A stretch of 64,000 bases of DNA from Dactylellina haptotyla (Eukaryota > Ascomycota > Orbiliomycetes > Orbiliales > Orbiliaceae): positions 2,480,001 to 2,544,000 of the forward strand of contig CM062379.1 in NCBI GenBank assembly GCA_031310005.1. The letters run 5' to 3'. Position numbers and translations under genes: made by a program. A model generated the notes under the pieces. It saw nothing but the letters and a program-made list of their open reading frames with translations. It did not search any database and had not been told where the DNA came from. Shown here piece after piece: positions 11,535-23,285 of this stretch. Every line of letters starts with the position of its first letter. Positions within the stretch are counted from its first letter, which is position 1.

Positions 11535-13660
11535 ATGGCGGTCTCGAGGCGGTGGTTGTTAGCGTGGGCTTTGCTTGCCGCATGCGAAATTAGCTTGGCT
11601 GCAGCGCACGGCGACGACGAAAAGGAAGAGCACAAGGGCGGCGACATGGGCGGAATGGACATGGGCGGCGGCATGGACCACAATGCTTCGCTAAACATCC
11701 CGGGCCACACGGACGACGCAGATACCTACTGGCGGTTGTCGAAGGCGAAATGGCTGATATACGGGCACATAATCCTCATGATGCTCGGCTGGGTTCTCGT
11801 CCTGCCGATGTGTATGTTGTGAATCCTTTTTCTGTGAACGTTTGAGCCTCAAATATATTTAAATATGGGACTTGCCAGCTAACGAGAGCGCGAATGGATG
11901 CAGCGATAATGCTCGCGGTGGCCCGGTCCAACCTCCACATCCCGGTCCAATTCGTGTTCCTGGCCATCAACGGCTTCGCCATCTTTCTCTCACTCATCTA
12001 CAATGCCCAGACGCCGGACCTGTACCCTGCCAACGCCCACCACCGCATGGGCTGGGTCGCCGTTGCGATACTCACCGTGCAGACCGTCGTCGGCGTCGTT
12101 TTCTCGGTTGCCAAAAGCAAAGATGCGCCAGCAAACAGCGAGGAGGGTTCGTCGTTGATGGCGGCCGCCACGATCAGATACCAACGCATGGGGGCTCACC
12201 AGCGCCAAGGCTCGTGGAATAGCGACAGCGCCCACGGCAGCTCGGACCAGAGCCCGTCGTCGCGGTCACCATCGATTGAGGAGGAATCGCCGTATCAGGA
12301 TCATGAAGAAGAGCTGAAACCCGTAGAAGAGGAGGAAGAGGGCAGGTTCGAGAAATTGGCTAAACGTTATGTTCCCCGGTTTACCGTTGCCCAGGGCTGG
12401 ATCACGGTTGCCCAAGTTGGATACCAGATCTCGCAGCGACTGCTCCTCATCTGGTCTTTCATGCTCATCGCTACTGGTGCTACTACATATACCGGTGTAT
12501 TCGTAAGTTCGATTCTGTAGCCTATTTCCTTGGAATTTCGCCGGTTCATTTGAAATATTGATACTAAGCGTGCAATTTGAGCAGAGAGATGGATGGATTT
12601 TCACTGGTCTCGCCCACGTCATCAAAGGTGGTATCTTCTTCTACTACGGTATCTTTACTTTGGGACGATACTTGGGCTGTTTCGCAGACCTTGGTTGGGC
12701 GTGGAATATCAAGCCAGATGCCTCAATGGTTGGAAAATTCCGTGCCGGCATTAATTCCGCTGAGATGGTCGAATCCGCTCTCATCTTCACCTACGGTTTC
12801 ACAAATATCTGGCTGGAGCATCTAGGTGGATGGGGAGAAGCGTGGCATATGGGCGATCTCGAGCACGTCTCAATTGCGTTTTGGTTTCTTGGAGGGGGTC
12901 TTCTCGGAATTCTCACTGAATCGGAGAGAGTCAGGGCTCTCTTGAATAATGTTTTCTCGGAAGACACTCAAATCATGATCAACCGATACGAAATGGCCGT
13001 TGCACCTCAGGCAATGTTCCAGGATACCCCAAAATTCCGACAGAGCATGAACGTGTTCCCCGCATTGGTAATCTTCATGCTCGGAATCTTGATGGGAAGC
13101 CACCACCAGGAAACGATGCTTGGCACCATGTTACACAAACAGGTAAGCGATTGCGAATGCGAAATGTACCTTTCTACTTTTATTTTTTTTAATTTTATTT
13201 TTCCAATGGCTTCGGCTGTCGACGGGACGAAATCCGCTGATCTGCGAAATCGAATAGTGGGGCATGCTGTTATCCGGAGCGGCTGTCTTCCGACTGGGTA
13301 CCTTTCTCATCTTGTACTTGAAACCGCCAACGTCGTATCTTCCATCCCGACCATTTACCGAGCCGTTGACGGCTTTCGCTTTGATGGCAGGAGGCACTGT
13401 ATTCATCTTAAGTGTAAGTGTGGAATATTATATCATGAAATTATAAAGGAATATCTTAGTAATATGTTTAAAACCAATAGAACTCTCAAACTGTCGATGC
13501 GTTCAACGAAATGAACGTCGACGGCATGTTTGCCTTCACCCTTTCAATCGGCGTGACAGCTCTGTTGATGGCCTATCAGACATTGATGGTCGCAATGAAA
13601 GGGTGGGCTGTGAAACGAGAGGCTGCTCGGTCACATAAGCAAGTTTTCACGGTTGCTTGA
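11535..13660 (+). CDS. YTP1-like multi-pass membrane protein
   Basis: Five exons: 11535-11811, 11889-12502, 12585-13142, 13258-13413 and 13481-13660; 594 aa. The N-terminus is a signal peptide (about residues 1-24), followed by a short Met/His/Asp/Gly-rich segment at 25-50 (GGDMGGMDMGGGMDHN). The first membrane block (LIYGHIILMMLGWVLVLP onward) corresponds to the DUF2427 part. A charged Ser/Glu-rich cytosolic-type linker follows, then the Ytp1 domain with FTGLAHVIKGGIFFYYG and further helices. The family is fungal and its function is poorly known; yeast Ytp1 is an orphan membrane protein. The acceptor of intron 1 is the least certain join: position 11888 keeps the frame with donor gtatgt at 11812. 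The Met/His head resembles copper-binding ectodomains, but that is only an inference. Confidence 0.88.
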
Positions 13661-15199
13661 CGCGCAGCGTCGGTCTCTCACGATTATTTCCGTATTCCTC
13701 TTTCCAACGAGTAACGTCTTCATGTCAATTGCTGTGTAGATACGCCAGAAATGGTTTCTTCTTTTGTGAATGATTGCTCCAAACTTTAGCGCTTGCATAG
13801 TAGTCATAAATTTTTTGTTTTTCTTTTCCTTTCAACTTTTACCCACACCTCCTGTAAATTTCTGTCATATGGGGTCGCTGTCGAATCCTTCGGTTGAGAG
13901 TGTAGTCCCGCACAGACATGTGTAAATATTTCGTCTTTCGTTCAGATATGTGAGAGAATTAATAAAGCTGTGGAACGCTTGAACCTGCAGTTCCGAGTGC
14001 GACTTCACTTTTTATTTTCAGCTGGTCAAGGGTCCATACATATACGATGTGGGTGAATTTATTATCAGGCGAGGGTCTGTCGAAATTGCATGCAGGATCG
14101 AGGTCGGTAAGAGCTTTGAAGTCGGGCTACCGCGAAAATGACCCACGTCAGTCTACTAGTCTTGTATCTATAATATATCTACATGACATATATAAAAGGG
14201 TCGATCTGGTGAGAAAGAAAAAATTTTCTCCCTAGGTTGAATACTTTGTGTTTCAAAGGAGTTTAGGGGAGCGCAATTACGGTCGAGTAGATGTGCGAGG
14301 AAACCGCCGGAATTAGACGAATAAACCCAAACGGCCCAAGAGGCTAATCGCTGTCTATGTGGGTGGGGATCAGTTGATATCGACAGGCATCTTTTCCAAT
14401 CAAACTCAGCTCCATTGGCAGCTCACATGGCCGCCACACCAGGGAATAGGGTAAAGGTACCGGTACTCCGCTGCAGCCAGCACCGCTGTTTTTTAACCCT
14501 TCTAATGCATGTGGCCCAATAAACCGAGGGGATTAATCGACCGGACCACAGCTCTCGCGCAGCGCCTTTTCTTCTGGTCCCAAACCACTGGAAATCCCTT
14601 TTTCGGTAGGGGCTTTTAAACGAGCGCATCTGGGAAGCTTAAGAGGTTGCCGTTAGTGGGAAGGGACTGCATACGTTAGTTTGGGGTTTTGAACAGGCTA
14701 ATGCACCTCCCTCCTTGCTGAAGTTTCCGTCCATTTGGAATAGTTCTTGGAAGCTTCCCGTGCGGTTTGTCTAAAGCATTCGAGTCTGGATTGCTCTCTG
14801 TAGATAGCGACTATATCCAAACTGGTTTTAGGATCGAGCATGGCATGACAATTAATCGACTTTCTGTTAGCGACGGCAACCCCCACGTTTTTGTAAAGGG
14901 CAATCGAAAATCAGGACCACCGGGACCGACAGGTACTTTCCAAACTACTTAAAACGTTAAGGTTTCATGTAAACATTTATAAAATACCGTTTCAACAATT
15001 GACGGGAAAGCGACATGGGCGCTGTGGAGAACTAGAAGATCAATCATGTGAACAAAATATGGAGCAATAGTTGTCAGAATTTAGAGCCTCTCTCCGTAAA
15101 ACCCCCCCTGCGATGCCAAACGTCGTAATTTCCTCGAACGGGGGAACCGGAATGATATATTATTTTTTTATGATCGAGGAAATATCGCCGCGGTAAGCT

Positions 15200-15225
15200 G
15201 TCTATAATATCAAAGTATTATAGAC
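15200..15225. repeat. Perfect 10-bp inverted repeat, 6-nt loop
   Basis: The arms gtctataata and tattatagac are exact reverse complements around tcaaag. The element lies alone in a gene-free region, so its role is unknown; it could be a dyad protein-binding site or an RNA hairpin. Confidence 0.6.
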
Positions 15226-18200
15226 CCAGTCTTAAGATCGATATTTTCTCAATTCTCGCCCCGCTATCTCGTAAATGTAATCCACATCTGAACGGCCATG
15301 TCATGAATCGGTGGAAGAGGTTCGTTCATCTATCAGTCCCCACTCACAGTCCTAGTTGGCCTAGACCATGCAAACAGGGATTTTTCCACGAAAAAGTAAA
15401 GCCTAGATCCTCGTACCCTCTGATCTTGCTCTCCGGCTTTCTTTTCGCCGACTCGTGATATTTTACCAATAGAAATGAATTGAAACGAGATCGGTTTTAT
15501 TCGGAGTAATATCACATTGTATAGGTACACGTACGACTTGCTTAGAGTTTTTCCCACGATATACCTTGAACGCAAAAAGGCTTGTGTTTGGTTAAGTTTT
15601 AGTCGACTGCATTTTATTTTATTTTTATTCTGATAGCGGCGCTCAATTAAGGGTTAATGTTGCGAAACGAAACGGGAAATTCATTTTTTGGTTTTACGCA
15701 CGGAAATGGACGCGATACTTCTGCCATTGGAACTTTCTGAGATTTCGGGGGGAGAAATTCACCGATTTGCTGGCTATTATTTTATCAGCGAGGGTGATTT
15801 GATACCGAAATCTAGTGATCCGTAGCGCTCAAGCTTCTATTCAGCTCCAGAAGAGGGGTCACAGTATGCCGGGGCGAACGGGACGCATTTATCCAAATGC
15901 AAGTTCATTTCACATAGCCGATTGAGGTCTTTTTTGTTCTGTAAAAATGTACCGTCTACATGCAAAAGAAACCCCTTCCGATTCAGCCGTTTCGTCCTAG
16001 CAGCTGGGGCTTTGCTCTTCCCTGCTGGCAAGCTTGGTCCCAAGATGCAATCGCCTGCAAGAGAAGAAAAGCCGAAACCCACAAATTTGGCCAGCCGGTT
16101 TGGAACGCCTTACCATTGGGTTATGGGTTTCTTTGGACTGGCTGATTTCTGCACCAGTGCCCGACGTTTTTGCTTTCCCAGCGGCGCCGAATCTCATTTA
16201 AGGTAAGGCTTGCGGATAACCACGACCCCGGACCCTGCAAGGGAGACCGTCGGGATTTTGGGCGCTGTCTGGTGTGTGTGGACAAAAAGGTAAAAAGACG
16301 GAGGGCGTATGCAAGAATCTCTGGCTACCAATAAAGAGTCTGGTTGAGAAGGAAGATCGACAGCAAGCCCCATGCAGGAAATTTGGGCGTTTTCGATGGG
16401 GTCGCCGTCAGACGGCAGGGGAATGTTAGAATGGGAAAGGGCAATCGGGTTTGAAGTTCTGTGACATTTCATTAAGAGATCATGAAGGAATATGTCGGCT
16501 GATTCCTTGATATTAACAAGAGTGTGTGGGCGAGCGCAAAAAAAAAGAAGAAGAAGAAAAAAAGGGTGCCCTGCCCTTTCGATTTCGTGGGAGATATCAT
16601 ATCGTATGATACAATAAGAATGAGGTTAGGCCTGGCCTTCCCGCTTATTGTTTAAAATTTCAAAGGTCAATGCGGCGGCGATTGGCACGGGAAACCTGGG
16701 AGCGTCACAGAAAAAGCTCCGTTCTACTGCAAATCTGTCGATATTGCGCGAAGCACATTGCATTAGTCCGTCCCTTCGGTGGGCGAAGGGAAGGAGCAAA
16801 TGCAATGGAAGGGGTGGTGGTACTGAACATGTACAGATACATCGTGAAAGTGCCGTCGCTTTGGTTTAGTCTGGTCCCAGTTGACATCCTGGTCCGTTGA
16901 ATCGGCTCTCGTTCCCCACAACGTCTTGAGGAATACATAGCGCAAAACCTGCGCCGGATTGCAAAGATTGCGTGTAACTAGGGGCCCAATGTAAGTCGAA
17001 AAGGGAAAAAAAAGAGGAGAGGATAACGGGGTCGATAATAAAATCAATCGAATTCAGATAATAATATCATTGTCCAATATACCAGCCGTTACGTAGGCTT
17101 GGGAGGAGCCGTTGATGGGTTAGCCAACCGCCAATAACCTCGTCGCTCCCCACCCTCCTGCTGCGACCTCAAGCGAATCCGCCAGATTTTCTTTTGACAG
17201 AGAGGCGACATTTGAAATGAGCGGTACGGAAGACAGACCTCGATCCTGGCCGTTTGACCCTCCGCGGTTGAGGTATTCTGTCCCGCTACATACGTGCAGA
17301 CTGACTGGCGGGCCAACCACTCAACCTGCTGTCGCTGGATGAGGTATAGGCTCGAACCATGCACCTAAACCAGATGGATATGCATGCTATATCAGCGGAG
17401 ATGCCGTAAAATGTAAATGAACAGTACCCAGTTCGATCTTGCTTTTCTGCTCCTTGGCCCTTGCTCGATCGGATACCGAGCTTCTTACAGTTTAAATTTT
17501 ATTTGAATTCTGTTTTTTTCCTTTCATATTTTATTTTTCCAATCCGCTCTTCTCACGGGTGGCCGCAGCACTTACTCATAAGAAGAGTAGACTTTCCTCA
17601 GGTCCCGATGCATTTAAGCTTTACTTTTCTCGACCCGGTTTCTCAACTCTCTTTCTTCCCCGAGTCCCCTTTCCCCCACACTCAGAAAGCCGCTTCTCTT
17701 ATAATTATTGATTATTGAGAGAACTATATTATTACGACTGCTATATTATTGTTCACTGCGAAGGCGTTTGCATTTCTATTTTTATAGAGCAAACATCTTC
17801 TTCTGCAGTGCTAGCACCGACGCTCGACGGATCTTGTGACTCCGAGTTACGATACACCTCACTTTCCCTGTGATTCTTGCTGCTGCGTCTACTTTTTATA
17901 CCTTTATACCGAAGCAGCTCTCCCTTTCTCTATCTCTGCGGGATATCCTTTATCCTATTTTGATTTTCGAACGCGACCTGCTAGATCGAGAGCTATATCC
18001 CTCCCCGCCCGCCGCCGTTGACCAGCCGGACTGTGGTGCCCCTGTGGCATTTCAGACGAATTAAAGCTCTGCCCGCCTTATGCGATAGAAGCATTGCAAA
18101 CTCGACAGCAGATTTCGGCCTTTTGATAGCAAGCCACTTAACCCCAATCTCGGAAGGTCAAATTATCCCGAACATCTCCAGCCCATTTGCACCAACCAAA

Positions 18201-18681
18201 GAAGCTTTCGTGCCGCAGGACCACCTACATTAGCGAACAACTAACCGGCCCACATCGCGAAGAAAGAGGGAAAGGGCCAAACTACGAACGGCAGTCTAGT
18301 AGCAGTTCCACTTCTCTCAAAAGGCGTACGGTTTTCCCCAACCATTCCTCCCAGTGGATTATTATTTTTACCCTCATTTTTGAGAGAGGCGTCTTCGAGT
18401 AAGAAAACCTCACATTCGACTGCGGTCATCGTTCGGTCGCACTCGTGAACACCAGCATTGCAGATCAACCGGATCCAAGAGGCACAGGCCTGACCGTGGT
18501 TCCTGCAGCCGAAGTTGTGGACATTGCGGCACCCCTGTCTGCCTGGAGTTTCTAGCGCAAATCACACTTTCTCGACATCACGACCTTCTGTTACGGGAAA
18601 GGCGGTCGTCGATTCAAATAGACTTCGGAACGACAGTTACGAGAGGAGAACGAGTTCGTCGGTTCGACTTTTCTTCGGAAA

Positions 18682-18710
18682 CCGAATCTGCAATTGCAAT
18701 TGCAATTCGG
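18682..18710. repeat. 29-base near-perfect palindrome in the regulator leader
   Basis: A 16-bp perfect palindrome (tgcaattgcaattgca, 18689-18704) is flanked by matching arms ccgaat and attcgg, with one unpaired C at 18688. It sits about 210 bases before the ATG at 18920, so it is probably transcribed and could fold into a stable leader hairpin or bind a dimeric factor. Confidence 0.65.
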
Positions 18711-18919
18711 GGACAATATCTTGCGCGCCAACCAAGGAAGTATCTTTTATCCGTCCTTAAAAAGTATTAATACGCCTTTTTGGTTGGGTTTTTTTCTTTA
18801 TAAATTGGCAGTCAGTCAGGCAGCAGACGATTAGGCAGATTGCGTGTGTTCGGTTCGGTTGAAAGCAGAAGGCGCAAAGGGCTGCATTGCATCGTTTGAA
18901 GCAACAAGAATAGGACAAA

Positions 18920-21900
18920 ATGGAGACGGAAGACCAGAGGTATGCGACGTATGCGCATGATGAGACCGACTACTACTACAACGTCCACAGCGCGGCCAGT
19001 GAAGATGGCGGCAGCCACCCGTACTACAACCCTCACGATAATGTGCCCCTCGACCCCGCAAGCACTGTGAGTACCGAGTCCATCCCGTTCGAAGCGATGG
19101 CGGCGTACCACCCTCCACCACACAACTTTATGTTCCCGCCAACTCCGTCAGCGACGACACTCTACACGGACAGCAATGTGGTAGCACGCGGCATGAGATC
19201 TCCCAGACGGTCGCCGGAAACGCCCAGGCGGCTGAGCAGCCAAGTCGAAGACCAACTCTGTAAGTGCTTACATTGTCGATTGCGAACTCTGTTTTAATAA
19301 CACCGCGCTGCTATTAAATCGTAATGATGAAAAATGCCATCGTCATGTGTTGTCCGTCCGTCCGTTTGACGGGCTGGCGTTATCCTGTTTCAACCGAGCT
19401 GGTGGAGCCCGAGTTCAAAGTGCAGGTGGGAAAGTTGGAGGCGACTCGCCGTGGTTTCGAATTATTCCCCTGATCCGTCAGAGCTACTCGGTTTTGGAAG
19501 TGCGACCCGAAATAAAGCGGGCACTTCGCAGGGAGCAACGAGAGAGAAAGGGCTATCGATGTGCAGGTGCATGGCATTATTATCCCTATCCCTATAGCGC
19601 CAGTCGAGCCATCTGCCGTTATATGCGTTATATGCCAATTTTCAGCCAACTGGAAACCGCACTCTTCATGCCGCGGTGGAGTTGAAGGTCTTCTCCAAGT
19701 GCCATGCCCCGACCAGGCTCCTACGCACCGACGCAGCTCAACCGGTGTCTCACTTTGCTCGCTCGCAGGTTAAACCGGGTCGCTCTGCCTGCGTCTGTCT
19801 GCCTCCAAGCTGGCTACTATTATTACTTTTATTACTTTTCCCTTTCCCTTTCCTCCCCCCATTTCCACCACTTCGAATTGGCCCTTTAACACATCTCGCG
19901 CGTCATGTCAGCGTGGGCCGAAGTTGCTACTGCTCGCGATGCTTCCTCCATCTCAACTTAGCATTAGCATCCACTAGCACTTTCCCCTCGTTTTCGATAT
20001 CGCGGATATGATCCAAGGCTGTAAGGTCGAGCTTACGGCCTACCGGTCTCCATCCATGGCCAAACCATGCATGTCCCAGTACCAGATGCACCTGTACCAA
20101 CTTCGATGTGGGTTTCCTTTTTCCTCCGTTTGATACATTCCCACCCATCCATTACTTTTTATATCTACATTTCCTAAGGTCGCTGCAGTATCATATCTCC
20201 TAATCTTCCCCTGAGATTTCCCGCTTAAATGTTGTTCATATAAGCGACATCAGGTATCGATGCTTAAATAGGCATCGATATCTATCTGTCTCTCTCCCTT
20301 ATTTTTAATCTTTCTTGGATGTCTTTGATCTTTTTGCGGTCGTTGTTTTACTCTTCCCAGCACACCCAATTAGTTGCGCAGATATGCCAACCCCAGAATT
20401 TTCAGCTTTTGAACTCGTCGATTCCTGGTGCGATTTGGAAGACGACAACACGCTGACAGTATATGATGACGCTCTAGTCAATGTCGAGCAGATCTTACAA
20501 GAACTTGTCAAAAGGAATGAGGCTATCAATGGCCCTCGTAAGAGCCGGAAAAGAAAGGCATCCGTAGGTTCTCCCAGCCTCTCTCCAGCAAACTTTCCCT
20601 TGTTGTAACAAGTCGCTTATTTACCTGTTGTATATCCAGAACGACAATGAAGGTTCCTCAGAACTATTGAGTGATGAAGCCAAGGAGCAGTTCAAAGCAT
20701 ATCTGCTATCGCAGATGCAAGACCAGTCGAATAGCTCCGACTCCGGGTCTAGCAATGCTGACTCTCCTGAAGATGATGTTGATGACCCCAATACCGCTCT
20801 TGCGTTGACCGACAACTTCCAAGTCGCGGACCCACCGGTACTCAAGTCGCCAATTGACTTCAAAACGAATGCGCCTCTGCAAACCTATGACGGTATCACC
20901 GAGTTTACAACATGTCTACCTCATTTCCCTCCGGAAATCTTGGAGGAAATCCAGATGCCATTGAGGGGCTTCAGCCCCACTACCAGGGTTATCGCTCCGG
21001 CGAGAGCGCCAAGCCTCAAGAAGGCTGGTGACCACTATCTTCTTCAAGCATACCTTGCCGTCACCGCGCCACGTTTGCAGTATACTTCGCCATCGTACAT
21101 CAATCTATGGTCGAAATATATCCCTTCCATGGCGCAGGAGTCTCCTGCGCTCATGGAAGCGATGCTTGCATTTGCTGCTCTGCAAGTCGGACTTCGGGAC
21201 AATGACCAAAGATATCTCATGGTCGAAGCACCGACTCATTACCATCGCGCTTTGATGGCGCACGGTCAAGCGTTGGCAGCGCAGGAATCTATGACCTCGT
21301 ATGCGCCCTTGGCCACGGCAATCTTGATGGGAATGTTCGAGTTGTGGTCCGGTGAGAACATGAAGATGGGTGTTCACATGTTGGGCGCCAGGGACATGAT
21401 TCTTGCGAGAGGCAAAGAGGCACATATGACACCAGTCGGACGTGCTCTATATGCTGTCTTCCGCCGTCTTGATATCGGTACATCTTCTGTAACTGGAAAC
21501 CCTTGTTTCCTTACTCCGGTATGTTTTATCACAAGTATCCACCACACTTCTGCTACAATATCGCTAATACTATTTGATTTTAGGACTGGTGGATTATCGA
21601 CCCTATGGCTAGACTGCCAATCGACAAAGATGGCCCAACACTCTTCATCGCGGACGCGGCTCTCTCCAAGAGCACCATCATCAACTCAAGACTCACATAT
21701 GTTAAAAGCTGGGCTATTCGAAAACGAAGAGACCTATGGGTCCAATCTAAAGGGAACGACACGGACCCCGTATTCCTGGAGAAGAAAATAAGACTCCAAG
21801 AGAGTATATGCCGCAAAATCGCCCGATTGGAGAAAATGATGGATGATTTGGAGGATGAGCTTCCGGACTGGTTCGGTCCATCCGAAGATAACGTGTGGAC

Positions 21901-22826
21901 CGGTAAGGACGGAGAAGACGAGGATATCAACCAGACCGATATTCACGTCATAATCCCGAGAAAGTACTCGCATTTCTCTGTCGCGCTCGCGGACGCTTGG
22001 TATTACTGCTTGCGACTACAGACCTATCGTGTCAAGTATCCGGATGTTCCCGTGGCGGACCCTAAGATCGGTGCCTATGTGCATGGTGTCCTCCGGATCT
22101 TTGCGTCACTGGGATTCGAGTCTACCGCTTTCATGATGCCCATTCTGTTCTTCGCTGGTATGGAACTTCGTCAGAAGCCGCATCAAGACTGGCTTGCTGG
22201 TGAAATGCAAAAGCATATTGAGCACGTATGTACTTTGAATGTTTCCTTTTTTCTTATTTTATTGGGGACTGTGATAGCTAACATTTTTATAGACTGGCTT
22301 CCCCGGATTTGTGTTCGTTTTGGCCGGATGTAGATTCGCATGGATGAAGCTGCAAGGCCAGTTTACCGGCAGATTCACCAAAATCAAGGAAGGCGCAGCT
22401 GCGAGGTAAACATTCAGCACAGCTATATTTTTAAATTATTATCGGGAAGCTAATTGATGTGACAGAATTGATGGTGTCTCCGAGAACCTCTGGAATGCAG
22501 AAGGTGTGCTGGGCACGATGGAGGCTCTTTCTCTCTACGACTCGCCGGATATGGCCCGCCAACGCAAGAACTTCCAGGGAGATCTTGAAACTTCGAATGT
22601 CATCGGCGAGGATATCGAAGAAGAGGAAGTCATTGTGAAGGAACCATCGTTGACGCCTCAGCCGATGCCAGAATCCGCGTCAAGCCCGCTATCGCGAAAT
22701 ACAAGCGAGGCAAGCGGGCATCCGAATAAACGAGCAAGATACGATAGTTTCGCAGCGGAGAGGAACCAAAAATACCTGAGAGACTCGCCGGGTTTGGAGC
22801 AGACGTTGACTGAGGAGCTCGATTAA
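18920..22826 (+). CDS. Fungal_trans_2-type transcription regulator
   Basis: Proposed exons: 18920-19259, 20361-20563 (or from 20382), 20640-21518, 21584-22225, 22293-22405 and 22466-22826; about 838-845 aa. Exons 3-6 encode the C-terminal alpha-helical domain typical of fungal zinc-cluster regulators (PF11951-like), with blocks such as HYLLQAYLAVTAP, LMEAMLAFAALQVGL and ATAILMGMFELWSG. The tail is acidic with a PNKRAR patch. Exon 1 is Tyr/Pro/Ser-rich and low in complexity. Exon 2 ends in a basic run (GPRKSRKRKAS). I could find no Cys6 zinc cluster, either in the exons or in the 1.1 kb first intron. Joining exon 1 to the rest is an inference from matching phase; a shorter protein starting at ATG 20384 is possible. 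The joins after 20384 are secure. It likely acts in the nucleus; target genes are unknown. Confidence 0.75.
19260..20360 (+). other. Proposed 1.1 kb first intron of the regulator gene
   Basis: It begins with a good donor (gtaagt at 19260) and ends at a pyrimidine-rich acceptor (cccag at 20359-20360, or gcgcag at 20380-20381). Both acceptors restore the same phase. At this length it is more than ten times the other introns of the window, so it may hold an undetected exon or a second promoter for a short form starting at 20384. Confidence 0.4.
20255..20280. repeat. 9-bp-arm hairpin near the second exon of the regulator
   Basis: tatcgatgc and gcatcgata are exact reverse complements around an 8-base AT-rich loop. 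The hairpin lies about 100 bases before the exon-2 acceptor and the internal ATG at 20384. Its function is unknown. Confidence 0.55.
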
Positions 22827-23285
22827 GGAGTTGTGGAGGATTGGCAGCAGATTGATTTTGATGGATTTCCTTTATGATTGTTTCGGGTGCGATTTTATTT
22901 TTCTTGGGATAGAAAAATCATGGTGGGATTTATTTTTCTGGATTTCTTTTCTTTCTTTTAGCTGGATTTCTGAGCGAGGGGGTATGGCAACAGGGAAATG
23001 AGAGTATGGCCTCTCCCGAGGAGTGAAGGATGTAGCGTTGCGAACTGGTTGGGTGGGAGTAATGGTAACGAGCGATATCCTTTTTTCCTTAGATGCATAT
23101 AAAAAACCAAACGTGATTGCATCGGAGATTTGGCAAATGGGACCTTGGCGTCATACGTCTATTATGTATATTTTATTATCCTTACTAAATGGTATATATA
23201 ATGTTTATATTGAGCTTAGTAATTTCCCAAGTCATTATATTATTATTATTATTGTATTAATCTGTGATTACTCATGTCTATACGT
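22827..23285. other. Convergent 3' region, regulator versus leucine-rich gene
   Basis: The 3' flanks of two convergent genes meet here. It is T-rich, with an ATT microsatellite at about 23235-23254. No gene is supported. Confidence 0.5.

Larger units (their letters stand above)
13661..18919. other. Gene-free 5.3 kb upstream of the Fungal_trans_2 regulator
   Basis: No coding region is supported on either strand. Noticed here: a TATA-like tatataaaa near 14191 with no gene after it, a 10-bp-arm hairpin at 15200-15225, an A/G-rich microsatellite at about 16538-16565, and from about 17430 a pyrimidine-rich stretch resembling a long leader for the gene at 18920. Such long upstream regions are common for fungal developmental regulators. 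An unannotated long non-coding RNA cannot be excluded. Confidence 0.45.

Noticed and set aside
17330-17385. A tRNA B-box-like sequence (ggttcgagcc on the minus strand)
   Set aside because: The neighbouring bases do not pair into a T-arm and no A-box or acceptor stem is present.
19561-19773. A possible extra exon inside the long intron of the regulator (SNWKPHSSCRGG reading)
   Set aside because: Splice sites exist at both ends, but the reading has no zinc-cluster pattern and no recognised similarity, so I did not add it.
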